Source: Margaritifera margaritifera (taxonomy: Eukaryota > Mollusca > Bivalvia > Unionida > Margaritiferidae). Taken from it: DNA of 64,000 nt. Location: contig JAQPZY010001250.1 in NCBI GenBank assembly GCA_029931535.1, positions 124,001 through 188,000 of the forward strand, given 5' to 3'. The notes under the pieces were generated by a model. That model was given only the letters and a program-made list of their open reading frames with translations, ran no database searches and had not been told where the DNA came from. Positions 12,901-27,900 of the stretch are shown here, piece after piece. The position numbers and the translations under genes are program-made. Position 1 is the first letter of the stretch; each line of letters begins with the position of its first letter.

Positions 12901-15900
12901 GCATAAAATGACAATAGTAAACTAGAGCACAATAGGGAGTAGTTATTGTTGAATGGGTATAACATACCGCTAATGCTCAATTCTTGTCATCGTCTGATTA
13001 AATTAGACATATTTTAATTAATAGAAATAATAAGAAAACAGAGAAAATTCAATATAATTATTGACTCTTCAAACAAATTATAATAATGTATAATATTTCC
13101 ATGTAATAATTCATAATGAGAGTCCCTTAACAACCACGAAGTCCTGTTTATTTTACATGAGGTTACGATCGATAAAATACGCCGATCGATCAGTAGAAGG
13201 AAAAAAATGTTTTAGGTGTCCCAAGACTTATAGTACATGAAAAAATTGCTTTAACTTCGTGTCCCAACTTTTATAGGTCATAAAAAAAATTACTTTTGTA
13301 AATAATTAAGGGTGTCCCAAGACTTATGGTGTCCCATGATTTACCATGATTACGGTAGTCTCCAAGGTGGAAGAGATAGGAAAATCCAGAGAAAACCATG
13401 GTTTAGATGTTGGCATGAAGAATAGTCCCCAAGGTGGAGGAGATAGGAAAATCCAGAGAAAACCATGGCTCAGATGTTGGCATGAAGAATAGTCTCTAAG
13501 GTGGAAGAGATGGGAAAATCCAGAGAAAACCATGGCTCAGATGTTTGCATGAAGAATAGTCTCCAAGGTGGAAGAGATAGGAAGATCCAGAGAAAACCAA
13601 CAATCTTAGATTTGGCTGTCACATACCTTGTACATTTTGGAACAAGGAATTGAACCTGGGACAGCAGAGGTGCAAAGTCATCATGGGTTATCGAGGCCAG
13701 TAATGTACTAATGGCAGACTTAATACAGAGCCATCCAGTGCCTGCAGCCTAGCCAACTTGTATTCATTAGCCTGACCATATTTACATTATATTTTAGTGA
13801 CAGAGATACAGATTACTTCACTCTTGCAGTAGTCCACACATCTTAAACTGTTGTCTTATTTCTCATAAATGGGTCAAGAGGTTTTTTTTGAGCCCACATT
13901 AGTGGAAAGCAAAGCATGGTAGTCACATTTCTGATGGTGGCAGTGGTGATGGAATTGTCATCGAGAGTTTTGTGAAGGTTTTGGTTAAAATTGTTCATTT
14001 CACCCTTTTCTACTGAAGCCCAATCAGACAAATTAAGTACACTAAAAAAACATGCTTTACGTTTTTTTTATAACTTACTTTCAATGCAATTTTTCTATCT
14101 GCGATATTCATTTTACCTCCTATATTTATGTGTGTGAAATTTGGGGAATTTTATACCTTTTAAGATGGTGAAAAAAATAATAAAAATCCATCAAGAATGT
14201 CAAAGGTTATTAGAATTTTATTAAATTTACTCACATGAGAATTGGAGACCAAGCAGAACCGATCCTTACTGGAAAGTCAACAAAGTTGTTCATTTTGTTT
14301 CAGTATTTTTATTCCACAACAAATTCTAAGGTAAAAATATCAGTTTTGTTGGGTTTAGTTTGGTCCATTTCCAGCAATGCAGTAAAATTTCATAATATTA
14401 TGCACACATCCAACATTGGTACATGGGCGAACTTTATGTGCAGTGAACTTCTCAAAATGTCCAGTTAGTTTGAAAACCATCAAAGTCTTCATCGTCGTCA
14501 ATATCGGAGTAAAAAATATCAATTAACTAGTTATCATTCGTTGTTGTCAAGATCATGATCCCCACTGCCTAAAGTATCAATTTCCCACACAAAATTGTCT
14601 ATATTTTCATCAAAATCGGCATCCACATCACTGCCATCACTTGCAGTTTCAGTACTGTCCACCATTTTGATCTCTGCATGTTAAAATTCAGTGTTAGAAT
14701 AAAATTTTCTACTAGCCAGTTATCATCTCTGTTCATTTCATTGAAGTCATGGTCACAATCTGCACTGCCTAAAAGTTAAATTTCACCACAAAATTGTCTA
14801 TATTTTTATTGAAATTGGCATCCACATCACTGCCATCACTTGCTGCTTCATTGCTGTCTGCCATATTGATCTCCGCACATTAAAACTCCTGTTTGAAATA
14901 AAATTGTCAAATAGCCAGTTATTATCAACACTCTTCATTTTAATGAAGTAAAAATAATGATCCCCACTGAATAAAATGTAAATTTTCCACATGAAATTAT
15001 CAATATGTTCAAGTAATTCAGGAAGCACATTAATGCCATCACTTGCCTCTTCAGTACTGGCTGCCATTTTGATATCCACACATTAAAACTCAATTTTTAA
15101 ATTGTATTTTTACCAGTTTCGTTTTTTAAGCTCATGCTGTCACTGCATGAAATAGCATTTGTGTACCTTCTACCTTTATTTCCTTCTTTTCCAAAGAGTT
15201 CACGTAAAATAATTACATATTACACAGTTAAATGCACACTTCCACAAAGTGGTAGATGGAATGAAGTGAACATACGACTGGAATCGTAACCTGTATGAAA
15301 GGGTAAAGTACGACTGGAATTTTATCCCGTCTGAAATGGGTTAAATGTGGACTTGACATATAGGCTCAGGACTTTTGGTCAAAAATGCTAGGAAAACCTA
15401 AATTATGGTTTGTACAGCCTTGAAAAATCCTTGAATTTGAGGGGTTGTCTTGAAAACTCATTGAATTTTAAAACAGTTTTATGATTGAAAAGTCCTGGAA
15501 TTTGAAACTTCACGAATTTTTGCTAAGCACTTCTTGAATTTTTTTTGGAGAGACTACAAAATGTCAAAATTGAATAAAATATATAACTTTTTAAATTTAG
15601 AATTTTTGTAATTTACACATGTTCCAAAAATAATGAATAAATAAATAAAATTATATAGAATTGGGTGGATAAAATGACATGACACAGGTAGTTTACTAGA
15701 TGGAGTATCATCCCTTTGCTGCAGTGGCATGTTAATTAGTAATGTGTTTTTTCTTCATCTACTTTTGTACCTATTTATGTCCTGGTAAACAAAGTAACAT
15801 ATGGAGAAGGTTGAATTTCTGTAAGAATAAAAATACTCCTGAAAACTTAGAAAGTCCTTGAAAACTCCTTTAAAAAGATCTGTACGAACCATGTAAATTA

Positions 15901-18900
15901 TTTCTCAGAGAATGTTGTTGAGTGACAAATTTTCAGGCTTTATCTCACTCATCATTATTTTCTGAAAACTTTTTTAAAATTATTCAACAACTGATCAAAT
16001 AATTGGTAAGCATTTTGAGCTCACCTCCATAGCAGGACAGATGATAGAAACCACCACATGAATTTAAAAAAGCCCCATAAAGATTAATTCAAGTTGAGAG
16101 GTCCAGTAAGAAGTTATGGATCTCAGTGGGGTTTGGAACAGCAGTTTCTGAAGCTGAACTGGAGATTATTATGGCCGATGTGTACTTTATGGACATTTTT
16201 GTTGAACATTGTGTTGCCTTCTCTCAGACTACACTTCTAACCTTTCAGATGCATGTTTTCCAAGTTGACAATAGCAGTACATGATGTTTCATTACACCGT
16301 AGTGAAAATTGATAAAACTTGTGGAAAAATATTGACTGCCTTACTGGGAAGGTCTTTTTAGGGTTGGCATGTCTGTTACAGTTATCTTCCTTTTCCAGAT
16401 CCTGAACTTTATGATGGACATTGAGAAGATGGTTGATGACTATGAGATGCTGATGACGAACCTTCTGGATTGGATTCGGAAAACAATCCAGCAGCTTAAT
16501 AGTCGTAACTTCCCCAACTCTGTGGAGGAAATTCAGCGCGAGTTGATTGCATTCAAACAATACTGGACTGTGGAGAAACCACCAAAGTAAGAGTTTGGCA
16601 TTTTCAGTAAAGATAAATTGAATAAGAACATTTTTGAGGGTTTAACCCACTTGAGAAATTCCTGATTTGTCTGTTAGCATTTTACATTTAGTTATTTAAA
16701 ATGTGTCTTAATAAATATTCCATCTGTAAGTTGAACTACCAGGCCGCTTAGGTCCACAAGTAAATCTTTCCCTTTTGTAACACAGTATAACAATAGTCCC
16801 TTGTTAGAATAAACCTTTCTGATACAAAATTCCCTGACATACTGTATATCTTTTGATCCCCCAAAACACATCATTTTTTATATTAATTGAAACTTTTGTT
16901 GTAATGAATACCTTGTTGTAGCAAATTGAAAGTTTGTATGGACCTATAATCAATTGTGATAGGAATCGACTATGTACATGTACTGTGTTTACCAGTGTAA
17001 ACTACACATCTACCTGCAAACAGTGTAGACCCAGCTCAGCAGTTGCACAAACCACATGCAGATCAGGGTGCCTATCTTTTGCATGAAATAGGTTGAACAA
17101 ACAACTTAGACCTTGATCTGCTGACCTGAGTCTGTACTGTTCATAGTTAGGCACGTGTTATACAAACAGCTTAAACTTTAATCTGCTGACCCAAGTCTAT
17201 CCTGTTCACAGTTAGACATGTGTTATACAGATTGACAGCTTAGACCTTGATCTGCTGACCTGAGTCCATGCTTCTGTTCACAGTTAGACACGTGTTATAG
17301 AGATTAACAGCTTAGACCTTGATCTGCTGACCTGAGTCCATGCTGTTCACAGTTAGACATGTGTTATACAATTGACCTGAGTCTATGCTGTTCACAGTTT
17401 GACATCTGTTATACAAACAGCTTAGACCTTGATCTGCAGACATGTGTCTGTGCTGTTCACAGTTGGACATGTGTTATACAAACAGCTTAGACCTTGATCT
17501 GCTGACATGAGTCTGTGCTGTTCACAGTTGGACATGTGTTATACAAACAGCTTAGATCTTGATCTGCTGACCTGAGTCTGTGCTGTTCACAGTTGGACAT
17601 GTGTTACACAGCTTAGACCTTGATCTGCTGACCTGAGTCTGTGCTGTTCACAGTTAGACATGTGTTATACAAACAGCTTAGACCTTGATCTGCTGACATG
17701 AGTCTGTGCTGTTCACAGTTAGACATGTTATACAGTTGACCCAAGTCTATGCTATTCACAGTTAGACGTGTTATACATGAGCAAATAAGTATAACCAAAA
17801 TATTCTGTATCTGTATACTCTGACATTGATTTTAAGGTCAAATGCCTTGACTCCATTTTTTTTTAGCTATACTGGCTTGTGAGCATTATATCACAAACAA
17901 GTATGAAAGGATGTTTATCAAATCCAGTTTGTGGATATATCTGAAGAATACCTTGAATGATGCCATTTCAGTAACTTGAGCTATTTCCTCCCAAATAATA
18001 ATTATAGATTTAACCAAACTTGACATGTGGGTATAACTTGACATTGTTTGAGGCGGTTAATTTCGGTGATCTTCTATCCATGATGTTAGGTTCAAGGTCA
18101 TAGGCAATGACAAAGAAATTGTTACTGTCTTACAGGTATCTTGTGAACATACACAAAAATATTTTTGTTACCATATTTGGTATGTTGAAGTTTCTCAAGA
18201 ATATCAGATGGTATCAATCAGTAAGGACAGAAGAAATGAACTTACTGTGGATTCCTAGAAATTCTTTTCAACCAGTAGATCAAGGAACTCTTGAATAATA
18301 TATGACAGTAGTAAAAATAACCTAACATATATCATTTAACTACAGGTACATTGAAAAAGGAAACTTGGAGGTCCAGTTTTTCAACATTCAGGCCCGACTG
18401 AAAGCTAATGGACAGAAGGCATACATTCCTCCAGAAGGCAAACTCATCCATGATATAGAATCTGCCTGGACACACCTTGAAAAAGCGGAACATGGCCGGG
18501 AAGTGGCTCTAAGGGACGAACTAATCAGGTACCATCTATTTTCAAAGAAAGTAGAAGCAGGGAGCGTGATTTTCCCTTCATACATGCCTGCATTTGTTTT
18601 GTGTTGTGTATGTGTCTGTTTCATAGTTTGTTAAGTACTTCTTTAAACCATTATGGAAACCGACTTGCAACTTAAGGATATGACTAGAATATGTTTATAT
18701 TTATTCTAAGCCGTGCAAAGAAACCTTAACACTGTTAGCTGCACCATAAAAATGAAGTTTATGGGGTTGATGGTTGGAAGCAGTCAGATGGCAGGGGGTG
18801 ACCAGTTGGATTTGTGGGCATTCAGAGGGCAGGGGGTGACCAGTTGGATTTGTAGGCATTCAGAGGGCAGGGGGTGACCAGTTGGATTTGTGGGCAGTCA

Positions 18901-21900
18901 GAGGGCAGGGGGTGACCAGTTGGATTTGTGGGCAGACCAAATACATCTTAGGAAGGTTCAGTAATATACATCAGTTTTTGATGCAGAATTCAAATTATGG
19001 TCATCTTCCATATTTACTTGATTATAAGTCTAATCCAACTGCAAGCATCATTGACCCATATCAGTCATCAGATAATGTGCCGGCAGATCAGTGTCTACAT
19101 TGTTCTACTGATTACTCCTAACAAACTGCACAGACCCAGATCTGCCAGCGCATTATGCGGTGGCAGATCTGGGTCTGTGCAGTTTGCAGTTGAACTCTGC
19201 TTTTAAGCGAGACTAGACAGTGGTGCCTATGTTTAAGTTGTCTAATTTCCTATTTAGAATTGTTTATATTTACCTTTTTACTGTTTATATATTTTACCAT
19301 GTACTTCATCTTTATGTTTATCTGGAAGGGTTTATCTTATAAAGTTTGTTGTGCAATCACTTATAATTACATTTGTAGAACTTTACCTTTAATCAGTACC
19401 GTATAGCCATTATTATGCTGACTTGCCATTAAATGGTAATACATACAATACATATCCACTTTACAGATGTTTTTGAACTTACCAACAGTATACAAAATAT
19501 ACACTCGGTCTTTCCAGACATTTCAGTCTCCGTAGTCAGTTGGCTTATCATCGTTCAGAATGATGATTCCATTATTGTCAAAAGATACAATAGGATGAAG
19601 AAAGTAGATCAGTGAATCGTGTTTCCATTTGAATTTTTCTGCTCTTTGGAAATCTGATATTAATCAATTTACAATATTATTGTAACTTTTTTTTTTATTC
19701 AACATATGAAGAAAATGAATACAAATGCTGCTATTTTATCACTCCCAAAATAGGCATGGTGTTCATATTGCCGTCAGAAAAATTATTTTATATAGTGAAA
19801 ACATAGCGCACTTTACAGAGTAGGTGATCCTTACAAATTACATAATTTTTTTTCTTATCCAAAGATGAAAACATCTGGAGTTTTTTGTAAATTTTAGATT
19901 ATTCAGCATAACTCTACAAGTTTTCTGCATTATTCAGTTGAAATATTTCTGATGAGGTATTTCTCAGAAGACTGGTTATATTTAATAATCTTTGCTTATC
20001 ATGTATATACATTAATTTTCAGACAAGAGAGGTTACAGCAGTTAGCAAACAGATTTAATAGAAAGGTATGTTCGGGTTTTAGCAATTAATTAATAAATAG
20101 AAAATGTAAGGATTACTGTTCCTATCATTGAATTTATATTTTCAGTTTTTATCTATCAAAGGCAATCAGCTTTAAAGAATAGAGTTTATTAAATAATGTT
20201 TTTTTTTTATTGTAAAGTCATAAACTAGAAACATTAGAGTTTAGATCTGGAGAATACAGTATATTGTGATTACATCATGATGATGCTAAAATCGCTCCAT
20301 GGCATTCATTATTCTAGTTTATCAACTCAAATGTATGCAGTTCCCACTAATTTATCCTAATAAAAATAAACAATGAATCAAGCATCAATTGGTTCCTCAT
20401 GCATTGTTCAGAATTTGAAATAAACCAAGGATAGAACCCAGATTGTTTTAGCAATATGGTCAGCTTCGCAAAACATTTGGTATAAGTCAAGTCTTGAATA
20501 TATGTATGCTGAAGTCAAAAGTTTAGCCACTTTTGATTTGATAGTATTTTTTAATTAACTGTTTATGTTTTTGAATTGAGTTCAATTCATTGCATTAAAA
20601 CACATATCTTTGCAATGAGAACTACACAGTATGCAATGGTAGATTAGAGAGACCTGGTCTGGAGATCATAAAACTCTGAGCTTGTGTCTGAGGTTGAATT
20701 TCCACTACCAGCCAATAAGAAATGAGCTTTGAAAAGTGATGTCATTTATGATTGGTTAAAACAAAATATCAATCTTAAGAGTTTTGTGATTTCCAGGCCT
20801 GATAAGATATTTTTCCTATAACTCTCATGCCAATATTTTCTATTTTATGTTAACAATAAATTTATTTGTAATATCAATAGGCTGAAATTCGTGAATCCTG
20901 GTTGAATGACATGTACCAGATCCTGGAAGAGAAAATTGAATGCAATAATGCAGCCCAGGCAGAGGCAGCCATTAAGAAACATGAAGCAATAAGTGCTGAA
21001 ATTATGGCCAGAGTAAGTATAAACATTAATCTTTTGTGTGTCCTTCTTCCACAATATACCAGCTGTTTTTATTAGTTTTACTGTAAATTTTGACATGCAT
21101 TAGAATTAAAGTTCCTCTAATTTTCTTAAAAAATTGACTGAAATAAATGTTTGCTATATATTTTTGTTAAAATAGAGAAACATTTTTGTATTGATCAGCT
21201 TAAAGCTGACTAACTTCATTACCATGGTGTTGGCTACAGACCTAGGAAATTCACTTCCAGGTGCAAATTTCCTAACCTCTACTGAATAGTCAGACAACTG
21301 TAAAGGTGATTTGGAAAAGTATTTATCAATATTTAAAAATATTGCAAGAATAGGTGCAATATGAAGTCTCAGTAATGTTTTTCTTTGCAGGCTTAGTAAG
21401 AAAACATTAGTCTAGTGAAATTTTATATGTCGGCATATCAATATGTGAACTTCTGTTATTTGAAAGTAGTGCTAGAATCAAAGATAGAAAGAATTATCAC
21501 ACAAATATTTCAATACCTTGCCTTTTGCCCACAGAGATAAATGATGGGTTATAAGCTTCAATGCATGTTAAACAATCTTCACGACAAAGGTCTGTGATGT
21601 GTGTTGAATGAACATAATACACTGAGTTGTGAAATAAGGATGGTGTACTGAGATGTACTATCCAAAAATATGAAAACTATTTACTTGGTATGTTATTCAA
21701 GTAAAATTGTTTAAAAAGTGCTAAATCGTTAACTTGCAACAGATGCTCTGGTGATTGCCTCCCCCTGTCATATAGAACCCTGTGGACAGGTTCTGCAACT
21801 ATAGGAGTTATGTAATCAGAACAGTACATGATTCAGGGTTATTTAAAGTATGAAAGTCTTTATATATATATTTGTCAAATAGTCGTATAGTGTCTTTTTT

Positions 21901-24900
21901 CTTACTGTAGATTGAACAAAGAGTTAGGAAATGTAGTTCATCAAATTCCATAAGAGCAAAAGTTGCAGGTTCTATCTGATGTTTCAAAATATTGATATTG
22001 TTTTGTTTCAATATCAAACTTGTCAACATATATTCTCATTACAATACCGCTCTACAAAGCCCAAGCCCTATAGTGATTACATTCGTCAGTCCGTCTGTCA
22101 ACAATTTGATTTCCACAAGGTAACTTTACAGAGAATAACTAGATTTCAACCAAATTTGGTATGCAGCTTTGTACTGATAACACTTTGGACAGAGTTGATT
22201 TACAGCAGCATTCTGTGTCATCATTCAGAGGAGTTATGGACCCTGTTTACCTGTATCCCAAACTTCCAAAGAAGACTATAAGAAGACACTTGAACATAAA
22301 ACTTTTAGTATCAGTGCAGTTTTATACCGATATGGTAGCCAAGATCCAGCATTTTGTTATGGTCCCTGAATTCCCAACCACATCATCATATACAGGTGTT
22401 ATGGTCTCTGAATTCCCATTCTCTTTGCATATCCACACAGTGTTCCAGGTCATCATATACAGGTGTTATGGTCCCTGAATTTCCATCTTCTGTGCATATT
22501 CACACAGTGTTCCAGGTCATCATATACAGGTGTTATGGTCCCTGAATTCCTATCCTCTTAGCATCTCCACACAGTGTTCCATGTCATCATATACAGGTGT
22601 TATGGTCCCTGAATTCCCATCCTATTTGCCTATACACACAGTGTTCCAGGTCATCATATACAGGTGTTATGGTCCCTGAATTTCCATCTTCTGTGCATAT
22701 TCACACAGTGTTCCAGGTCATCATATACAGGTGTTATGGTCCCTGAATTCCTCTTAGCATATCCACACAGAGTTCCACATCATATATAAATGTTATGGTC
22801 CCTGAATTTCCATCCTCTTTGCCTATACACACAGTGTTCCACATCATCATATACAGGTGTTATGGTCCCTGAATCTCTTTCCTCTGTTCATATCCACACA
22901 GTGTTCCACATCATCATATACAGGTGTTATGGTCCCTGAATCTCTTTCCTCTGTTCATATCCACACAGTGTTCCACATCATCATATACAGGTGTTATGGT
23001 CCCTGAATCTCTTTCCTCTGTTCATATCCACACAGTGTTCCACATCATCATATACAGGTATTATGGTCCCTGAATCTCTTTCCTCTGTTCATATCCACAC
23101 AGTGATCCACATCATCATATACAGGTGTTATGGTCCCTGAATCTCTTTCCTCTGTTCATATCCACACAGTGTTCCACATCATCATATACAGGTGTTATGG
23201 TCCCTGAATCTCTTTCCTCTGTTCATATCCACACAGTGTTCCACATCATCATATACAGGTATTATGGTCCCTGAATCTCTTTCCTCTGTTCATATCCACA
23301 CAGTGTTCCACATCATCATATACAGGTGTTATGGTCCCTGAATTCCTATCCTCTTAGCATATCCACACACTGTTCCACATCATAAATAAGTGTTATGGTC
23401 CCTGAATACCCAGTTTTATATTATTGAGATGTTGAAAGAGTTTGATTACCAGTATTGCATGTCATCATTTACAGTATTTATTTAAGAAGACACTTGAATA
23501 TGAAACTTGTAGCATCATTACAGTTTTTTTTTTTACAAATATGGTAGCCAAGAGCCAACAGTTTGTCATGGTCTCTGAGTTTCCATCTTCTTTGCATATC
23601 CACACAGTGTTCCATGTCATCATATACAGGTGTTATGGTCCCTTAATTACCATCCTCTTTGCGCATACACGCAGTATTCCACATCATCATATACAGGTGT
23701 TAGATCCAGGGTGAATGTTGCATTTATCTTAGCCTTTCTGTTTAAGATACTTCAGTCCTCATTGTGTCTGTTTCTAGTCTTTCCTAATCAGAATTTTTAT
23801 AACTGTCTTTGCAGAAAGATAGGTTTAAAGCTCTGAACAGTCTTGCCAAGGAACTAGTACAGGGAAATTATCATGCAAAGGATTCAGTGCAGAAAAAGTA
23901 AGCATATTGCTTGTAAGAGGCCACATTTAAGCATAGTCTGGCCCTGTATTACAGGGATTCATCATTATAACATAGTAGTTGGGGTCCATAACTGCTGACC
24001 ATGTTATGTGCCTAACCGCAGTATCAAGCAAGTATAATAGAAAATTCAATGAATAAGAGTATATGTCTCTGGGTTGGGGGTGGGGAAATTACCAAAATTC
24101 CGAACATTCAGTAATAATTTGAGTTCATGTAAATTACAATTTTTTTTTTTCTTCACTTAATCATATTTTTGCATTTCATATTGTAAAATAATAATGTTTT
24201 AAAAAGGAAATAAGGATGTACTATTTAGCTTCATGTTTTTCTCTTTCAGCTCCTATTGTCATACATTTAATAGACCAATTCAAGTACAATAGTTTAATTT
24301 TGTTCATATGGTCCATAGTGGTACAGTGTTGTATCCAGAATCATGTTATAATGGTGGGTATTATAATGAGAGCTGTAGTTTGTGATATGAGCCCAATTTT
24401 GTTTTGTTTTTATAAGGTTTTTGCTTAGGTTGATATGGATTATTGTTGGAAACATTCTGTATGCATCTGTATTTAGAATCTGTATTTTTTATGCATCAGA
24501 CATTGTAATAATATGACATTTATTGGAGACAATTAAGTGAAAAATATTTTCATTTTGTTGTTTGTCTTTCTAATATCTATCTCTCTATTGTTTTTCTTTC
24601 TTTCTTTGCTTTATAATTTATGAGTCTTTCTGACTCTTGAAACTGATCTATAGATCTTAATAAAATGTATATCAGATATCAAGACATACAAATTACCATG
24701 TGTATTTGTGATCTTTATTGCATTTTTATCACTCCTTACATCATAAATTTCTCCCTAATACTTTTTAAAGACCATCCTTTTGCCAATATCTTAGCCAGGG
24801 AACAATGTATTTAAATTTTCAGAACTTGACATTTGACTTTTCCATAAGTGAAAAAATTTAATGCTTTTCAAGCAGAATTAGACCTCATTTAGGTTTGCCT

Positions 24901-27900
24901 GAGAGCCATATAAAAAGTTTTGTGTAGAGTTATTTTTTGAATATGTAAGTTTAATTATTTCCATTTGTTGCTGTTTACTTCACTACGATGTTCTCCCTTC
25001 TTTTGCTAGGGATGCAGATATCATGAGGAAATGGCAAGCACTACTGGACAAACTTGAGAGTAGGAGAATAATCCTGGCCGGTTTTAATAATATGATGAAC
25101 ATTTTCCGTGAGATTGAAAGCATCAAGGAGGAACTGAGAGAAATAGAGGTGTGACATAAACTACCGTATATACCCGCGTATAACCCGATACCAACTGCAA
25201 ACTGCATAGGTCCATATCTGCCGGTGCATAATGCGCCGGCAGATCCGGGTCTATGCAGTTTGTAAGGACTAATCAGTAGAGCAAACAACATAGACCCTGA
25301 TCTGCTGGTGCATTATGCGATGGCAGATCTGGGTCTATGTTGTTTGCATTTAGACCTGGTATACAGTTTTACTTTGTATTCATGGATGCATGTACTTTAA
25401 ATATGTAGTAATGAAGGCAACCACAGTATTTCAGGCCTATTTTCAGACTTGCAACCAGCATAAGATACATGCTAATGTTGATAAAAGTTTTATTTTCACA
25501 TATAGTTTTTGTTTTAATGTATACAAAGTAGTATTCAATCACTAAAGATAATGCAATGGCCACCTCTCTGAAGCAACAATCTGTCATGTCCTTTCCTCTA
25601 TATTTAACTTAACAGTGACCACCATTATAAAAGCAAAATTTATTCATCCTGTTGACTGCTTTTTATGAGAGGTTGCACTGTATATTATGGATAAAAAAAT
25701 TATTCTGCAATATGCCTTACAAAAGATCCAAAACATTGTGCAAGGAAGAAAATAAAAGAAGAAACTTGTATATGTTAGCAGGGTTTTCCTTAACAGCTGG
25801 TAAATGGTAAATTTATCCACCAGTTTTACCGTCTGTTTCCAATTGCTTTATCTCAAGAATATATGTCCCATCTTATATGTCTTCATCTCAAGAACATATG
25901 TCCCAGGAACATCTGAAATTTCTACCATTTTTGCATCTTTGATATCAAATTTTTATGGGGGAGCATTCCCCCAGACCTGCAAATGCTCATCTGTGTAACT
26001 GCCTGCATTTTGTGAACAGTCAACTGTTCAGAAAATTAGAGCAAGCCATGTATGAGGTTTTTTCTTTTCAAATGATATTTTCCATCTATTCATTGTGAAT
26101 CTTTTTTCAGCAATAATGATTGATCAGCACAATATATTGTACATTAACAGAATAGAATCGAGTATCATCTGGATTATATAAATCATAAAACTTTATCACC
26201 ATTCACACAAATTATGAAAATTCGGAGTATTTGTGTTGTTTGACTATTTTTATATTTGATGTGAACACTATTTTCTCAAATTTAGTTTTTTTTATGACAC
26301 TGACAAAATAAAACTTTTATGAAACATGCAGTGGTATACAGTTGGTCAAAGACAAGACTTCCATGAGCAAGCTCTTTGTATTGTCCTGCATCACTGAAAT
26401 CTCCAGTGTAAATTTTGTTTCTAACATTTTGTTTTTAATCATTTGGCTCGTCAGTCACAATTGTGCTTATTTTATTTACATGTACATTGTGCTAAGCACA
26501 GTTATATAGATGATATCATCTGCAAGACAAAGTCACAGTATTTCATAGGTAAATTTTAACTCTCCAGATAGCTTTACATCACACCTCTGCATCAGTTGGT
26601 TTCTCATGCATTCTTCAGAATCTGAAATAAAACCAGGATAGAATCCAGATTGATTTGGCAATATGGTTGACTTCTCAAAAATTTGGTACAAGTCGAGTCT
26701 TGAATATATTTTGTTGATGTCAGAAGTTTATCCACTTTTGATTTAATAGTTTTTTTTAATAACTGTGTATGTTTCTGAATTGAGTTAAATTAATTACACT
26801 AAAACATGTATCATTGCAAAGAGCACTACACAGTATGCAGTGGTTGACCTTTTGCAAAAACATGTCGGTAAATTTGAGAAGTGCTATCTAATTCAGTACA
26901 TTAAAATTAAGGTCCAAGAAAGAAAATTACGTTGAGTTACTGTTAAATTATAAAAAAATGACGCACCTACAAATCACAAAACACCTAGGTAACAATGTTT
27001 ATGTTTTTGCAAACCAAAACACATTTTTGTTAGTACTAAATTTGTAGAATGGGGAAGGGGGTCCTATTATTTTATATCCTGATTACTATTGGGCCTGTAA
27101 ATTTGTAGAATGGGGAAGGGGGTTCTATTGTTTTATATACTGATTACAGCCTGTTGGGCCTTTACATTTGTAGATTGGGGAAAGGGTTTTTATTGTTTTG
27201 TATACTGATTACTGTTGGTCCTGTAAATTTGTTGAATGGGGAAAGTTTTTTTTTTTTTTTATATACTGATTACAGTTGGGCCTGTAAATTTGTAGAATGG
27301 GAAAGGGGTTTCTATTGTTTTATATACACATTACTGCCTGTTGGGCCTTTAAATTTGCAGATTGGGGAAGGGTTTTTATTGTTTTGTATACTGATTACTG
27401 TTGGGCCTTTAAATTTGTAGAATGGAGAAGGGGTTCTATTGTTTTATATACTGATTACTGCCTGTTGGGCCTTTAAATTTGTAGAACGGGGAAGGGGGTT
27501 CTGTTGTTTCATATACTGATTACAGTTTGGCCTTTAAATTTGTAGAATGGGGAAAGGGTTTTTATTATTTTATATACTGATTACATTTGAGTCTTTAAAT
27601 TTGTAGAATGGGGAAGGGAGTTCTATTGTTTTATATACTGATTACAGTTGGGCCTTTAAATTTGCGGAATGGGGAAGGGAGTTCTATTGTTTTATATACT
27701 GATTACAGTTGGGCCTTTAAATTTGCGGAATGGGGAAGGGAGTTCTATTGTTTTATATACTGATTACTGTCTGTTGGGCCTTTAAATTTGCAGAATGGGG
27801 AAGGGGGTTCAATTGTTTTATATACTGATTACAGTTGGGCCTTTAAATTTGAGGAATGGGGAAGGGAGTTCAATTGTTTTATATACTGATTACTGTCTGT

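Noticed and set aside
13324..13533. Minus-strand ORF with repeated GFSHLFHL
   Set aside because: A translation of the 67-bp tandem repeat.
27154..27420. Repeat ORF in the 61-bp minisatellite
   Set aside because: Arises from the tandem unit; interrupted as soon as units vary in length.
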